A DNA stretch of 64,000 bases, taken from Guyparkeria sp016278265 (GTDB taxonomy: Bacteria > Pseudomonadota > Gammaproteobacteria > Halothiobacillales > Halothiobacillaceae). Position 1 is the stretch's first letter. Each line of letters begins with the position of its first letter. Below, one piece after another: positions 46,189 through 56,061 of the stretch. A program made the translations under genes and the position numbers. The notes under the pieces are model-generated. The model had not been told where the DNA came from. It did no database searches and saw nothing but the letters and a program-made list of their open reading frames with translations. The DNA lies in the NCBI RefSeq assembly GCF_044582145.1, contig NZ_JBDODO010000007.1. The stretch is one strand, 5' to 3'.

Positions 46189-46620
46189 ATGAACCACGAT
46201 GCTTCCGCCCAGTCACTCAATTCGAAGGATGAACACGTCCCGACCCGCATCTCCGGCAAGTCCGCCCGACGGGCCGCCACGTGGTTCAACTGGGGCAACA
46301 TCATCGCGATGATCGTGCCGCTGCCGCTGGCGATCTTCTGGACCGGCCTGTCCATGCTGGTCTACGCGCTAAACAAGCACCACCCCAACCCCAAGGTGGG
46401 TCACTACACCCAATGGGCCGCCTATCGCTTCTATGGCGTGGCCGGCAGCGCCATGGTGGTTGCGGTGTTTGCCCCGCCGAGTCTGACCTTCTACCTGGTC
46501 CTGTGGGCGACTGCCTCGGTGATCCTGATCCCCTGGTCGCTTTACGACCTCTACCGGATCAAGCAAGATACCTGGGAAGATTCCTTCACCGAACCGCCCG
46601 AATCGTTCGAGGATAACTGA
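46189..46620 (+). CDS. Small membrane protein upstream of bioB
   Basis: 143 residues with three predicted membrane segments (about 35-58, 80-102, 105-122) after a polar, Ser-rich N terminus, and an acidic C-terminal tail. No family recognised. The gene is five bases before bioB, so the two are probably co-transcribed; there is no evidence for a biotin role. GAGGT lies upstream of the ATG. Confidence 0.75.
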   Translation: MNHDASAQSLNSKDEHVPTRISGKSARRAATWFNWGNIIAMIVPLPLAIFWTGLSMLVYALNKHHPNPKVGHYTQWAAYRFYGVAGSAMVVAVFAPPSLTFYLVLWATASVILIPWSLYDLYRIKQDTWEDSFTEPPESFEDN

Positions 46621-46625
46621 TTCCC

Positions 46626-47624
46626 ATGACCCGCCCGCGCTGGAGCAAACAACAAGCGCTCGACCTGTTCGCCAAGCCCTTCAACGACCTGCTCTTCCAG
46701 GCCCAGACGGTGCATCGTGAGCACTTCGACCCCAACGCGGTCCAGGTCAGCACCCTGCTTTCGATCAAGACCGGCGCCTGCCCGGAAGATTGCAAGTACT
46801 GCTCGCAGAGCGCCCGCTACGACACGGGCCTCGAGCGCGAGCGCCTGCTGCCGCTCGACGAGGTGCGTACCGCCGCCCGCCGGGCGCGCGAGAAGGGTGC
46901 ATCGCGCTTCTGCATGGGCGCGGCCTGGCGCAACCCCACCGACACCCAGCTCGAGCGCGTCATCGACATGGTGCGCGTGGTCAAGGAGACCGGCATGGAG
47001 GCCTGCGTCACGCTCGGCATGCTCCAGCCGCAGCAGGCCACCCGCCTCAAGGAGGCCGGGCTCGACTACTACAACCACAACATCGACACCTCGGCCGAGT
47101 TCTACGACCAGGTAATCACTACCCGCTCGATCGACGACCGGCTGGAAACGCTTGACCACGTCCGCGACGCGGGCATCAACGTCTGCTCCGGCGGCATCCT
47201 CGGCATGGGCGAATCGCGCGAGGATCGCGCCTCGTTCCTGACTACGCTGGCCAATCTCGAGCGCGCGCCGGAATCCGTGCCACTGAACATGCTGGTACGC
47301 ATCCCCGGCACGCCGATGGCCGACGTACCGGCGCTCGACCCGATCGAGTTCATCCGCACCATCGCCGTGGCCCGCATCCTGATGCCGAGCTCGCATGTAC
47401 GCCTGTCCGCGGGGCGCGAAGGCCTGAGCGAGGCGATCCAGGCCTGGTGCTTCTTTGCCGGTGCGAACAGCATCTTCTACGGCGAGAAACTGCTGACCAC
47501 CGAGAACGCCGATGCGGCGGCCGACGAAGCCATGTTCGAGAAACTCGGCCTGACCCCGCTGATCCCGGACGGCTGCCAGCTCGACGAGCCGGCCGACAGC
47601 AAGCCGGCGTCCGTCTCGGCCTGA
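46626..47624 (+). CDS. bioB: Biotin synthase
   Basis: Radical-SAM enzyme inserting sulfur into dethiobiotin. 332 residues. The [4Fe-4S] motif is GACPEDCKYCSQS near 53-65; second-cluster ligands include Cys in NVCSGGILGMGES and the Arg of the RLSAGRE block near 258. It is not linked to bioF, bioD or bioA in this window. Confidence 0.96.
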   Translation: MTRPRWSKQQALDLFAKPFNDLLFQAQTVHREHFDPNAVQVSTLLSIKTGACPEDCKYCSQSARYDTGLERERLLPLDEVRTAARRAREKGASRFCMGAAWRNPTDTQLERVIDMVRVVKETGMEACVTLGMLQPQQATRLKEAGLDYYNHNIDTSAEFYDQVITTRSIDDRLETLDHVRDAGINVCSGGILGMGESREDRASFLTTLANLERAPESVPLNMLVRIPGTPMADVPALDPIEFIRTIAVARILMPSSHVRLSAGREGLSEAIQAWCFFAGANSIFYGEKLLTTENADAAADEAMFEKLGLTPLIPDGCQLDEPADSKPASVSA

Positions 47625-47738
47625 TTGGCAACGTGACGACGGCAATCACGGGCCGCGACTGACCACCCGGTCGGCCGCGGCCCGTTTCGTTTGGCACCCC
47701 ATCAACTGCCCCCCCCCCATTGTGGGAGGCGGGCGTCG

Positions 47739-47808
47739 CAGGAGCGGCTTTAGCCGCGATGGGATTCGGGTGGCGCCTCAGCATGTCGCGGCTAAGGCCG
47801 CTCCTACA
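47739..47808. repeat. Paired REP-like repeats (inverted)
   Basis: Two copies of a GGAGCGGC-TTTAGCCGCGA type palindrome (47741-47759 and, inverted, 47786-47805), each with an internal GCGGCT/AGCCGC stem, separated by about 25 bases. This is the bacterial interspersed mosaic arrangement common in Pseudomonas-like genomes. It fills most of the gap between bioB and the DUF255 gene; a run of ten C (47710-47719) lies just before. Confidence 0.8.
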
Positions 47809-47822
47809 GCCACCGTGGGCCG

Positions 47823-50144
47823 TTATTCGTCACCCCGGTCGACGGCGACCTCCACCTCGTCCGGCGCCAGACAAACCCGGTCATCGCAGGCCTGCAGATC
47901 GACGCGCAGGCGCGTCGGCATCTCGCCAATCACGGGCACCCGCAACTCGAGCACCCCCTCGAAGACATCGATCGCCGAGCGAGCGAACTCGGCGCGAAAC
48001 GGCTTGCCAGGCGGGTAGTCGATCGGTCCGATCTCGCCATCCAGCGCCGTGATCCGCGTCGGCACCAGGAAGTCCTCGCTGGCCGGGTTGGCATTGATGT
48101 GAAAGCCCTCGTCGATGGCGAGGCGCACCTCAATGGCCGCACCGCCCTCGATCATGCGCGCCTCGACGTCGACGTGATCGCGCGTCTCGCCCGGCCCGCC
48201 GGTGGTCTCGGTCGCCTCGGCCAGTCGCGCCGCCTCGCGCGTCACCACCTCGGCGCGCGACGGCCTGGCCAGCGCCCCGACCAGAAAGCCCCAGTCGGCC
48301 GGCGCGGCATCCACCTCAGCGGCGAACCCCGCCAGCGCGCGCACGGCCCGCGCCTCTCGCGCCGAATCATTAAGCACGGCCCCCAGATCCAGCAGGAACA
48401 CCACCGCCTGCGAATGCCCCAACGGCGAGGCATCGTCACCCACCAGCGGCGGCGAGAGCGGCAGCCCGCCGCCCGATTCCGGCGGGCGCTCGTGCAGCCG
48501 ACCCGACTCGTCGAGGTAATCGCGCTCGATCGTCGCGGCGAGCCGCTGGGCGCGGAACAGCCAGCGGATATCGTGGCTCGATCCGTACAACGCCAGCATC
48601 AGGCGCCCCGCGGCCGCGTGATCGGAAAGGAACGCCTCGCCGGAGACCTCGCCTTCGTAGGCCTGCCGATTTAGGCGCTGCGCATTGGCATCCCAGAGCC
48701 TCGCCCAGAGCCAGTCCCCCACCGTCTGCGCCCGCTCGTGCCAGTCGGCCCGGTCGAGTGACTGGGCGGCCGCCAGCAGCCCCAGACCGGCCAGGGCGTT
48801 GAACGCGGCGACCTGCTTGCGATCGCGCTGGGGCAGGCCGCGCGCCTGGCGTGCCTCGAGCAGGGCGGCGTACTCCGCCTCGAATCCGGCGATCGACTCG
48901 GCCAGCTCACCACGCTCGAAGGCATCGTACGCCCGCCCCACGGCCAGGTTCACCGCGCCGCCGTCAGGCAACTCGTGATCGATGCGGCTTTCCGGCAGAT
49001 CGGCCAGCTGGTGCCAGTCGAGGAAGGCCTCGGCATCCTCGCCCAACACCGCGCGGATCTCGTCGGCGGTAAAGACGTAGCTCTTGCCCTCGACACCGTC
49101 GAGCTCGGCATTCTCCGCGGTGAAATAGCCACCCTCGTCCGCCCACAGCCGACGTTCGAGATAGTCGACGCTGCGCGCGGCGACGTCATCGAACCAGTCC
49201 TCGTCCAGCCGCTGCCCGGCCCGCGCGTAGTGACCGACCAGTTGGGCGTTGTCGACCAGCATCTTCTCGAAGTGCGGGATCGCCCACTCGGGATCGACGG
49301 TATAGCGGTGGAACCCGCCGCCGACGTGGTCGAACAGCGCGCCGATGCTCATCGCCTCCAGGGTCTGGCGCAGCATCGGCTCCGCCCTTGCGGCCTGCTC
49401 GTCGTCATCGATCGCCGAGAGCAGCAACGCCAGCTTTGGCGACTGCGGGAAACGGTTCGACTGCCCCGGCGGGGCAAAACCGCCCACCAGCGCATCGAAC
49501 TGCCCCTCCAGCGCCTCGATGGCTCGCGCCTGCCAGCCAGCCGGGTCGATGCGCTCGGGCGCCAGGCTGGCATCCGCCCCCGCCCGCAGCGCCTCGGCCG
49601 TTGTCTCGGCCCGCTCGAGCAGCGGCTCGCGGTTCGACTGCCATTGATCGGACAGGCGCTCGAGGATCTGCGGAAAGCTCTCGCGACCGGACAACGGCTC
49701 GGGCGGGAAATAGCTGCCGGCGAAGAACGGCTCGAGATCGGGGGTAAGGAAAACGTTGTTGGGCCAGCCGCCACCCTCGCCCAGCGCGCGCGTGGCGGCC
49801 ATCAGCACGCGATCGAGGTCGGGGCGCTGCTCGCGGTCGATCTTGATGTTGATGAAGCCTTCGTTCATCGCCGCGGCGATCTCGGGGTCTTCGTAAAGCT
49901 CGCGCTTGGCGACGTGGCACCAGTAGCAGGTGGAATAGCCCACCGAGACGAAGATCAGCTTGTCCTGCTCGCGGGCCAGCGACAAGGCCTCTTCCCCCCA
50001 GGGGTACCAGTCGACCGGGTTGTCGGCGTGATCGCGCAGGTAGTCCGAGGCGGTATCGGCCAGGCGATTCTCGGCCATAGCGACGGCGCCGGCCATCCAC
50101 CCCAACAGGACCAGCGACAACACACGCGCGAACAGTCGGCTCAT
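47823..50144 (-). CDS. Secreted DUF255 thioredoxin-domain protein fused to a DsbD-alpha-like domain
   Basis: 773 residues. A signal peptide (1-24) is followed by the DUF255 (YyaL) thioredoxin-like domain with LIFVSVGYSTCYWCHVAKRE near 62-81 (CxxC), then a six-hairpin-glycosidase-like region typical of YyaL (FPQSPKLALLLS, HVGGGFHRYTVDPEW). The last 130 residues resemble the N-terminal domain of DsbD, including DEGFHINANPASEDFL and the QACDDRVCLAPDE cysteine pair. YyaL-type proteins are usually cytosolic and lack that tail, so this version points to a periplasmic thiol-redox role. Confidence 0.85.
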   Translation of the reverse strand: MSRLFARVLSLVLLGWMAGAVAMAENRLADTASDYLRDHADNPVDWYPWGEEALSLAREQDKLIFVSVGYSTCYWCHVAKRELYEDPEIAAAMNEGFINIKIDREQRPDLDRVLMAATRALGEGGGWPNNVFLTPDLEPFFAGSYFPPEPLSGRESFPQILERLSDQWQSNREPLLERAETTAEALRAGADASLAPERIDPAGWQARAIEALEGQFDALVGGFAPPGQSNRFPQSPKLALLLSAIDDDEQAARAEPMLRQTLEAMSIGALFDHVGGGFHRYTVDPEWAIPHFEKMLVDNAQLVGHYARAGQRLDEDWFDDVAARSVDYLERRLWADEGGYFTAENAELDGVEGKSYVFTADEIRAVLGEDAEAFLDWHQLADLPESRIDHELPDGGAVNLAVGRAYDAFERGELAESIAGFEAEYAALLEARQARGLPQRDRKQVAAFNALAGLGLLAAAQSLDRADWHERAQTVGDWLWARLWDANAQRLNRQAYEGEVSGEAFLSDHAAAGRLMLALYGSSHDIRWLFRAQRLAATIERDYLDESGRLHERPPESGGGLPLSPPLVGDDASPLGHSQAVVFLLDLGAVLNDSAREARAVRALAGFAAEVDAAPADWGFLVGALARPSRAEVVTREAARLAEATETTGGPGETRDHVDVEARMIEGGAAIEVRLAIDEGFHINANPASEDFLVPTRITALDGEIGPIDYPPGKPFRAEFARSAIDVFEGVLELRVPVIGEMPTRLRVDLQACDDRVCLAPDEVEVAVDRGDE

Positions 50145-50268
50145 GGGATCGACTCGTTGGAGAGTAGAGTTTGAGGATGGCACAGGCAGGCGGTTAATGC
50201 GGGATCGAGCTTGCCGTCTTTGCAGTGCTAGTCTTGCCCCTTTCCTCCCCATCCATGCAGGACACCAC

Positions 50269-51774
50269 ATGTTCGAAGCCGCCGAACTGGGCCGACGCCT
50301 CTCCAAGGCCGATTTCAAGGACGCCGAGCCGTCCTTGCGCCTGCAACTGCTCGATGCCCAGCGCCGGGCGCGGGCCGCCAACCTGCCGGTGCTGCTGCTG
50401 ATCAATGGCGTGGCCGGTGCCGGCAAGGGCGAACTGGTCAACCACCTGATCGAGTGGCTGGATTCGCGCGGCGTGCAGACACACGTGTTCTGGGACGAGA
50501 CCGACGAGGAAAAGCAGCGCCCGCGCTGGTGGCGTTACTGGCGCGCGATGCCGGGAGGCGGCGAGATCGGCGTGTTGTTCGGTGGCTGGTATCAGCACCT
50601 GATCGAGGACGCCCAGCACGGTCGGCTAAAGGAAGACGGCATCAGTGGCGAGCTCGAGCGCATCCGCGAGACCGAGCACATGCTGATCAACGGCGGCGCG
50701 CTGCTGGTCAAGTTCTGGTTTCACCTGCCGGCGCGTGAGCAGGCCCGCCGGGTCAAGGAACGCCGCAAGGATCCCGCCAGCCACTGGCACATGGCGCCGG
50801 AAACGGCCAAGGAGGCCAACCACTACGACCAGTTCATCGACATCGCCACCCGCGTGGTGCGCGAGACGGACACCGGCGAGGCGCCGTGGTTCTTGATCGA
50901 GGCCACCGACCCGCACTTCCGCGATCTGACCGCCGGCAAGACCCTCCTGCGCGCCATCGACACCCGCCTGGCCAATGGGGCCGGGGAAAACCCCATCAAG
51001 GTCTCGCACTCGCCGGCCCTACCCGAGGCCGACAGCGCCCGGCGCACCATCGTCGACCACGTCCCCGACGACCTCGTGCTGGACAAGGCCGACTACAAGC
51101 AACGCAAGGAGTCACTCGACGCCCAACTCAACCGGTTGGGATGGCAGGGATTCGAGGCGCGCCGGCCGGTGGTCGCCCTGTTCGAGGGCTGGGACGCCGC
51201 CGGCAAGGGCGGCGCCATCCGCCGGCTCACCGAGGCGCTCGACGCCCGGCTCTACCGCGTGATCCCCATCGCCGCACCCAGCGACGAGGAGGCCGACCAC
51301 CACTACCTGTGGCGCTTCTGGCGACACGTGCCGCGCGACGGCTACTGGACCATCTTCGACCGATCCTGGTACGGCCGGGTGCTGGTTGAACGGGTCGAGG
51401 CGCTCGCCCCCCAGCCCGACTGGGCCCGCGCCTACCACGAGATCAACACCTTCGAGGAACAGCTCGCCGACCACGGCGTCATCCTGCTCAAGTTCTGGCT
51501 CAACATCACGCCCGAGGAGCAGCTAAAACGTTTCGAGGCCCGCCAGCAGACCCCCTACAAGCAGCACAAGATCACCGCCGACGATTGGCGCAATCGGGAA
51601 AAATGGGACGACTACAAGGCCGCGATCAACGAGATGGTGATCCGCACCTCCACCGAGTACGCGCCGTGGCACATCATCCCGGCCAACGACAAGCGCTATG
51701 CGCGGATCGAGGTGATGCGGATCGCGGCGCAAGCCGTAGAGAACTCGTTGCGCGGGGCGAAGGACAAGAAGTAA
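50269..51774 (+). CDS. pap: Polyphosphate:AMP phosphotransferase (tandem PPK2 domains)
   Basis: Uses polyphosphate to phosphorylate AMP to ADP. 501 residues made of two PPK2 domains: the first with Walker A NGVAGAGKGE near 45 and a lid with WHMAPE, the second with EGWDAAGKGG near 308 and DRSWYGRVLVERVE near 364. Two-domain class II enzymes of this size have been characterised in Acinetobacter and Pseudomonas. The ATG at 50269 lies 125 bases from the divergent DUF255 gene. Confidence 0.92.
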   Translation: MFEAAELGRRLSKADFKDAEPSLRLQLLDAQRRARAANLPVLLLINGVAGAGKGELVNHLIEWLDSRGVQTHVFWDETDEEKQRPRWWRYWRAMPGGGEIGVLFGGWYQHLIEDAQHGRLKEDGISGELERIRETEHMLINGGALLVKFWFHLPAREQARRVKERRKDPASHWHMAPETAKEANHYDQFIDIATRVVRETDTGEAPWFLIEATDPHFRDLTAGKTLLRAIDTRLANGAGENPIKVSHSPALPEADSARRTIVDHVPDDLVLDKADYKQRKESLDAQLNRLGWQGFEARRPVVALFEGWDAAGKGGAIRRLTEALDARLYRVIPIAAPSDEEADHHYLWRFWRHVPRDGYWTIFDRSWYGRVLVERVEALAPQPDWARAYHEINTFEEQLADHGVILLKFWLNITPEEQLKRFEARQQTPYKQHKITADDWRNREKWDDYKAAINEMVIRTSTEYAPWHIIPANDKRYARIEVMRIAAQAVENSLRGAKDKK

Positions 51775-51822
51775 CCCCCGCCCCTGGCGCCAACGGTCAA
51801 CGACACCGCCCGTTTGCGTCGG

Positions 51823-52380
51823 TCACTGCATCGCTTCCTGGATCTTGCGCTTCATTTCAGGGGTGATCTCGGTGGAACGGGGGGGCAGATCCACCTCGCC
51901 TCGCTCGCCATTTTGATCGATATCTTCCAGGAGCCGCTTCATCAGCTCGATTTCGCGCACCTGCGCCGCGATGATTTCGTCGGCCAGCTCGCGAACGCGC
52001 GGATCGCTGATGCTTGCCTTGCGCGAGCTGTTGATGGCAATCGAGTGGTGGGGAATCATGGACTTCATGTACGCGGTATCCTCGACCACCACTTGGCCCC
52101 TATTCGTGAACAGCAGTGCCACGGCCAACAATGCGGCCACAACGACCACCGCCACCTTGAGCTTCACGCCTTTGTACATCGGCCACATGAAGGCCAGCAT
52201 CACGACGGCCATGACGCAGCCCATCAGCAAGGAGGCAATCAGGCGGTTCGTGCTGAATGTGGCGTGGTCTATCGAGAACACGAGCTGGTACATCAAGAAA
52301 AACATGATGAAGGTCGACGTCGCGATCATCCCCGCAAAGCGCCCCCAACCCATGCCGCTCGTCTGCTTGTGCTGACTCAT
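51823..52380 (-). CDS. DUF305 membrane protein
   Basis: 185 residues: three N-terminal membrane helices (about 14-37, 46-68, 72-91) and an extracytoplasmic DUF305 domain with the signature MKSMIPHHSIAINSSRKA near 105-122. DUF305 proteins are often linked to metal (copper) handling; no metal gene is adjacent here. Follows mgtE by 140 bases. Confidence 0.87.
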   Translation of the reverse strand: MSQHKQTSGMGWGRFAGMIATSTFIMFFLMYQLVFSIDHATFSTNRLIASLLMGCVMAVVMLAFMWPMYKGVKLKVAVVVVAALLAVALLFTNRGQVVVEDTAYMKSMIPHHSIAINSSRKASISDPRVRELADEIIAAQVREIELMKRLLEDIDQNGERGEVDLPPRSTEITPEMKRKIQEAMQ

Positions 52381-52520
52381 TACCTGCTCCTCCGTGGCGT
52401 ATCGCGTGTGACTCCAAATCTAGACACGACGAACACTGAGAAGTGCCGTCTTGCCTCCTGGAATCCCCCAACCACGGACCTCATGGAGGGGCAGGCCATC
52501 CCTTCGCCCGGCGGGCAACC

Positions 52521-53891
52521 TCAGCCCACCGGCGTCGCCTGAATCCAGGCGGTGGCGATGCCGAAATAGATCAGGATGCCGCCGATGTCGGCAATCGAGG
52601 TGATCAGCGGGGCCGAGGCCGTGGCCGGGTCGAGGCGAAGGCGGGTCAGCAGGAACGGCAGCAGCATGCCCACCATGCTGCCGAAGATCACCACCGCGAT
52701 CATCGACAGGAACACCACGTTGGCCAGCATGGTGCCGCCGTAGAACAAGCCGATGCCCCAGGCCGCTGTCGCCATCGTCACGCCCAGGGCGCTTGCCACA
52801 CCCAGTTCCCGCACCCACAGCTTGAGCCAGTCCCCGGGGCCCACGTCCCCGGTGGCCAGGGCGCGCACCATCATGGTTGCCCCCTGCGAGCCGGCGTTGC
52901 CGCCCGAGCCGATGATCAGCGGCAGAAAGAAACTCAGCACCACCGCCGTCTCGAGCGTCTCCTCGAAGGCCGAGACCGCCCCGGCGGCGAAGATGGCCAA
53001 AAACACCAGCATCAACAGCCAGCCGATACGCTTCTTGAACAGCTCGAGGATGGACGCCCCGCGCAGATTGAGCTGCTTCGCGCCCAGGCCGCCGAGCTTG
53101 TGGATGTCCTCGGTGGCCTCCTCCTCGACCACGTCCATGACGTCGTCGATGGTCACCATCCCCAGCAGCACGCCGGCCTCGTCGACCACCGGCAGGGCGG
53201 TCAAGTCGTAATGCTGGATCAGGCGGGCCGCCTCCTCGCGGTCCTCGGAGACGACGATGCTCACCGGCTCGTCGCCGAGCAGGGACTCGACCTTCGCCTC
53301 CGGGTCGCCCAGCACCAGCGTGCGCAGGCCGGTCCAGCCGAGCAATCGGCCGCGCCCGTCGGTGATGAACAGGATGTCCACCGTCTCGCTGCGCCCGGCA
53401 TGCGCCTGCACGTGTCCCAGCGCATGCGACAACGTCCAGTCGGGTCGCAGCGCGATGAAATCCGGCGTCATCAGCCGGCCGGCACTCTCCGGTGGATAGC
53501 CCAGCAGCCGCATCGCCTGCCCGACCCGCTCCGGGCTGAGCCGGCGCACCACCGCCTCGCCCTCCTCCGGCGAAAGGTCTTCGAGCAGCGCGGTCAGGTT
53601 GTCCGGGCGCAGGCCCTCGATCAGCTCCCGCGCGGTCTCGTCGTCCAGCCGCTCGGTCAGTGCGAATTGAGTCCGCGGCTCGAGAAAACCGAACACCTCG
53701 ATGCGCCGCTCGGCCGGCAACAGGTCCAGCACGCGGCCCATGCCGTCGCGACCCAGCTCGGCCATCGCCCGGGCGATGTCCTGATCACGCACCGCGGCCA
53801 GGTCATCGCACAGCGATCCGGCGTCGACCTCACCGTGTTCAAAACGCCAAAGTGCCTCGGCAAGCTGCTGGATCTTCTCGGATTGGGGCAT
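52521..53891 (-). CDS. mgtE: Magnesium transporter MgtE
   Basis: Mg2+ channel of the inner membrane, 456 residues. Cytosolic N domain (about 1-130), paired CBS domains (about 135-260) that close the pore when Mg2+ is bound, and five membrane helices; the pore segment GSGGNAGSQGATMMVRALATG is near 340. ATG at 53891 follows a TTG that would add one residue. Confidence 0.95.
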   Translation of the reverse strand: MPQSEKIQQLAEALWRFEHGEVDAGSLCDDLAAVRDQDIARAMAELGRDGMGRVLDLLPAERRIEVFGFLEPRTQFALTERLDDETARELIEGLRPDNLTALLEDLSPEEGEAVVRRLSPERVGQAMRLLGYPPESAGRLMTPDFIALRPDWTLSHALGHVQAHAGRSETVDILFITDGRGRLLGWTGLRTLVLGDPEAKVESLLGDEPVSIVVSEDREEAARLIQHYDLTALPVVDEAGVLLGMVTIDDVMDVVEEEATEDIHKLGGLGAKQLNLRGASILELFKKRIGWLLMLVFLAIFAAGAVSAFEETLETAVVLSFFLPLIIGSGGNAGSQGATMMVRALATGDVGPGDWLKLWVRELGVASALGVTMATAAWGIGLFYGGTMLANVVFLSMIAVVIFGSMVGMLLPFLLTRLRLDPATASAPLITSIADIGGILIYFGIATAWIQATPVG

Positions 53892-54050
53892 CAAAGGGCT
53901 CCGACTGGGGTTGATGGGCGGGTGGATGTCCGGTTATCGGCTCGGCGATACGACAAGGGCAATATAACTGTCGGCGGCGGCTAGTTTCGAGTGCGCACCT
54001 TCTTGGCGGGCCTCATGGCCAAGGCGCGGCACCACCCAGCCATTGTGGGA

Positions 54051-54065
54051 GCGGGCCTCGCCCGC
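54051..54065. repeat. REP-like palindrome
   Basis: GCGGGC-CTC-GCCCGC inside TTGTGGGAGCGGGC, the usual context of such repeats, between mgtE and the multi-hairpin repeat. The 243 bases from mgtE to 54137 otherwise hold no gene that I can see. Confidence 0.65.
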
Positions 54066-54137
54066 GAAGGCCGCGTCAGCGGCCGGCCCGTCAACAAGGC
54101 AATTGCACGCAACTTTGGAGGACACGTGGTTTGTGCC

Positions 54138-54880
54138 GCTGGATGGTATTTCGCGCGCCGGTAGCGCGAGCAGGCAGAGAGCCGCCGCCGTGCCCGGCGC
54201 ACGAGGGTATTTTCTTGCTTGTCCAAGAAAATACCCGAAAAGAAGGACACCCCGGCGCCTTGGCCCTTCGGGCCTGATCGCCGCGGATGTGATCCGCGAC
54301 GATCAGCCTCGCAAACGTGCGATTGCGGACGGGTCGGTTCGACGCGACGTCCTGTCGCGGCGAACCTCGGGCTCGCGTCCATGCGAGCCCGACCCTGCAA
54401 TCCCACGCTCGCGAGGCAAGGCACAAGGGGACTCGACCCTTCCATTAGGCGGAGAGCACGGCTCCAGAGCCCCAGCTCCCTTGGGGATTTGTGTCACGCC
54501 ACCGGATGGCTGGGAACCCGATCCCCTTGCGTCCTGCCTCGCGGCCGGTGGGTGGCTCGGGGTCGGGGCGACAGGGACGTCGCTCAGAGGCTCGCCGTGA
54601 CAGGGTGAGTCCGGAACGGTGAGCCAGTGGCACACCGCAGCCCGACGAACGCGTAGCTTGCGGAGCCGGAAGTCACGTCGAGCCGGCCCCGAAGCCGGCC
54701 GCCGGTCGCGAGGCTTCGAGACCGGACACCGTCCGGGCTCGAAGGCCCGCAGGGTCAGGACGCCGGGGTGGCCTTCTTTTCGCCTCTTTTCTTGGACAAG
54801 CAAGAAAAGAGGCTCGCGCGCCTGGCAGGGCGACATCCCGGAAGCCACGCCACAAAAAAGGCGCGTGAAACCAGTCCACC
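54138..54880. repeat. Multi-hairpin repeat element, copy A
   Basis: 743-bp non-coding element made of two arms in opposite orientation, bounded by GGATGG..TTTCGCGCGCC on the left and GGCGCGTGAAACCAGTCCACC on the right, which are inverted relatives. Each arm starts with a TTTTCTTG / CAAGAAAA hairpin (54205-54236, 54783-54812), followed by a conserved A/G/C-rich spacer, a GGCCC-loop-GGGCC type hairpin, a variable hairpin (54274-54306; 54714-54744) and, in the left arm, GGTTCG..CGAACC and TCGGGCTCGC..GCGAGCCCGA hairpins. Stems differ between arms and copies while pairing is kept. It separates mgtE from rlmM. Confidence 0.85.
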
Positions 54881-54908
54881 GCGCCCCAAGGTCAGAAACG
54901 GCGAGCGA

Positions 54909-55973
54909 CTAGACCCGCCGCAAATACGCCGTCACCTCATCCCGATCATGATAAAGCTGCCGAACAACCAACTCGAACCGCACCTCGGCTGCAACCAACC
55001 GATCCTCGATCAATTCCCGACACTCCATCACCGCCTGCTGGCGCTTCTTCATCGGCAACTTGAGATTGAAGATCGCCCGCCGGCAATCGCCGCGCGCCAT
55101 CCAGTCGGCCATCAGCGCCGCCACGCGGATCGGCTTTTCCACCATGTCGCAGACCAGCCACTCGACCGGCCGCTCGGGGCGGAAGGTGAAACCGTCCTCG
55201 CGGCGGTGCTCGACCTGGTGGGAGGCGGCCAGTTCATCCGCCATCGGGCCGTTGTCGACGGCCGTGACCATCAGACCGTCGCGCACCAACTGCCAGGTCC
55301 AGCCGCCAGGCGCGGCGCCCAGATCGACCGCCTCCAGCCCCGAGCGCAACAGCTCCTGACGCTCATCGGGCGAAAGGAAGGTGATCTGCGCCTCCTCGAG
55401 CTTGAGCGCCGACCGACTAGGCGCGTGCTTGGACAGCTTGAGGCGCGGGATCCCCATCGGTCGTGGCGCCGCCTGCCCGGGGTGCGACCAGCCGGGGATC
55501 ACGGTGGTGGAATCGGTAAAGGTGAGATGCAGCCGCGGCAACTCCCGATTGCCCGGTTCGAGCAGTCCCCGCTTGCGCATCGACTGCTCCAGCGGCTTGG
55601 TGAACTGGCGGGCCAACCGCATCAGCGGCCGGGTCGCCTCGGCGTCCGGGGTCTCGACATAGGTGCCACCGAACGTCTGCCCGTCGAGCGCAGCCAGGAT
55701 CGGCCCCAACCGGTTGTCCGGCGGCAGGTCGGCCAGCGGCTCGCCGGCGAGACACATCTGCCGGGCAAAGATCAGGTCATCGAGGGAAAGCGTCTGGAAC
55801 CAGTCGGCCAGTAGATCGGGGTCGTGGGCGATGAAGGTCAGGTAGCCGGTATCGGGCTTGGCCTTGCAGAAACCGTGCACGCCGGCCTCGGCGGCGACGG
55901 CCTGCACCTGGGCGGCGCAATCGCCCTCGTAGCCGGCACGGGTCAGGAAAAGCAGTTGTCGTTCGGAAATCAT
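54909..55973 (-). CDS. rlmM: 23S rRNA (cytidine(2498)-2'-O)-methyltransferase
   Basis: Ribose-methylates C2498 in 23S rRNA. 354 residues. N-terminal THUMP-like domain, then the methyltransferase with AVDLGAAPGGWTWQLV near 200-218, VTAVDNGPM and VEWLVCDMVEKP, and the terminal FNLKLPMKKR. The ATG at 55973 (MISERQLLFLTRAGYEG) matches the family start; nine extra residues upstream are not needed. Confidence 0.94.
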   Translation of the reverse strand: MISERQLLFLTRAGYEGDCAAQVQAVAAEAGVHGFCKAKPDTGYLTFIAHDPDLLADWFQTLSLDDLIFARQMCLAGEPLADLPPDNRLGPILAALDGQTFGGTYVETPDAEATRPLMRLARQFTKPLEQSMRKRGLLEPGNRELPRLHLTFTDSTTVIPGWSHPGQAAPRPMGIPRLKLSKHAPSRSALKLEEAQITFLSPDERQELLRSGLEAVDLGAAPGGWTWQLVRDGLMVTAVDNGPMADELAASHQVEHRREDGFTFRPERPVEWLVCDMVEKPIRVAALMADWMARGDCRRAIFNLKLPMKKRQQAVMECRELIEDRLVAAEVRFELVVRQLYHDRDEVTAYLRRV

Positions 55974-56061
55974 CGGACGAGAGGATGCCCGAATGCTCAC
56001 GCAGACGCCACGCCGAGCGGGAAATCGCCGCCCCTACCCATGAGCCACGCCACCAGCCCGG

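Noticed and set aside
54303..54848. Open frames on both strands within repeat copy A
   Set aside because: High G+C repeat DNA keeps many frames open; no ribosome site or family motif, and hairpins dominate the sequence.
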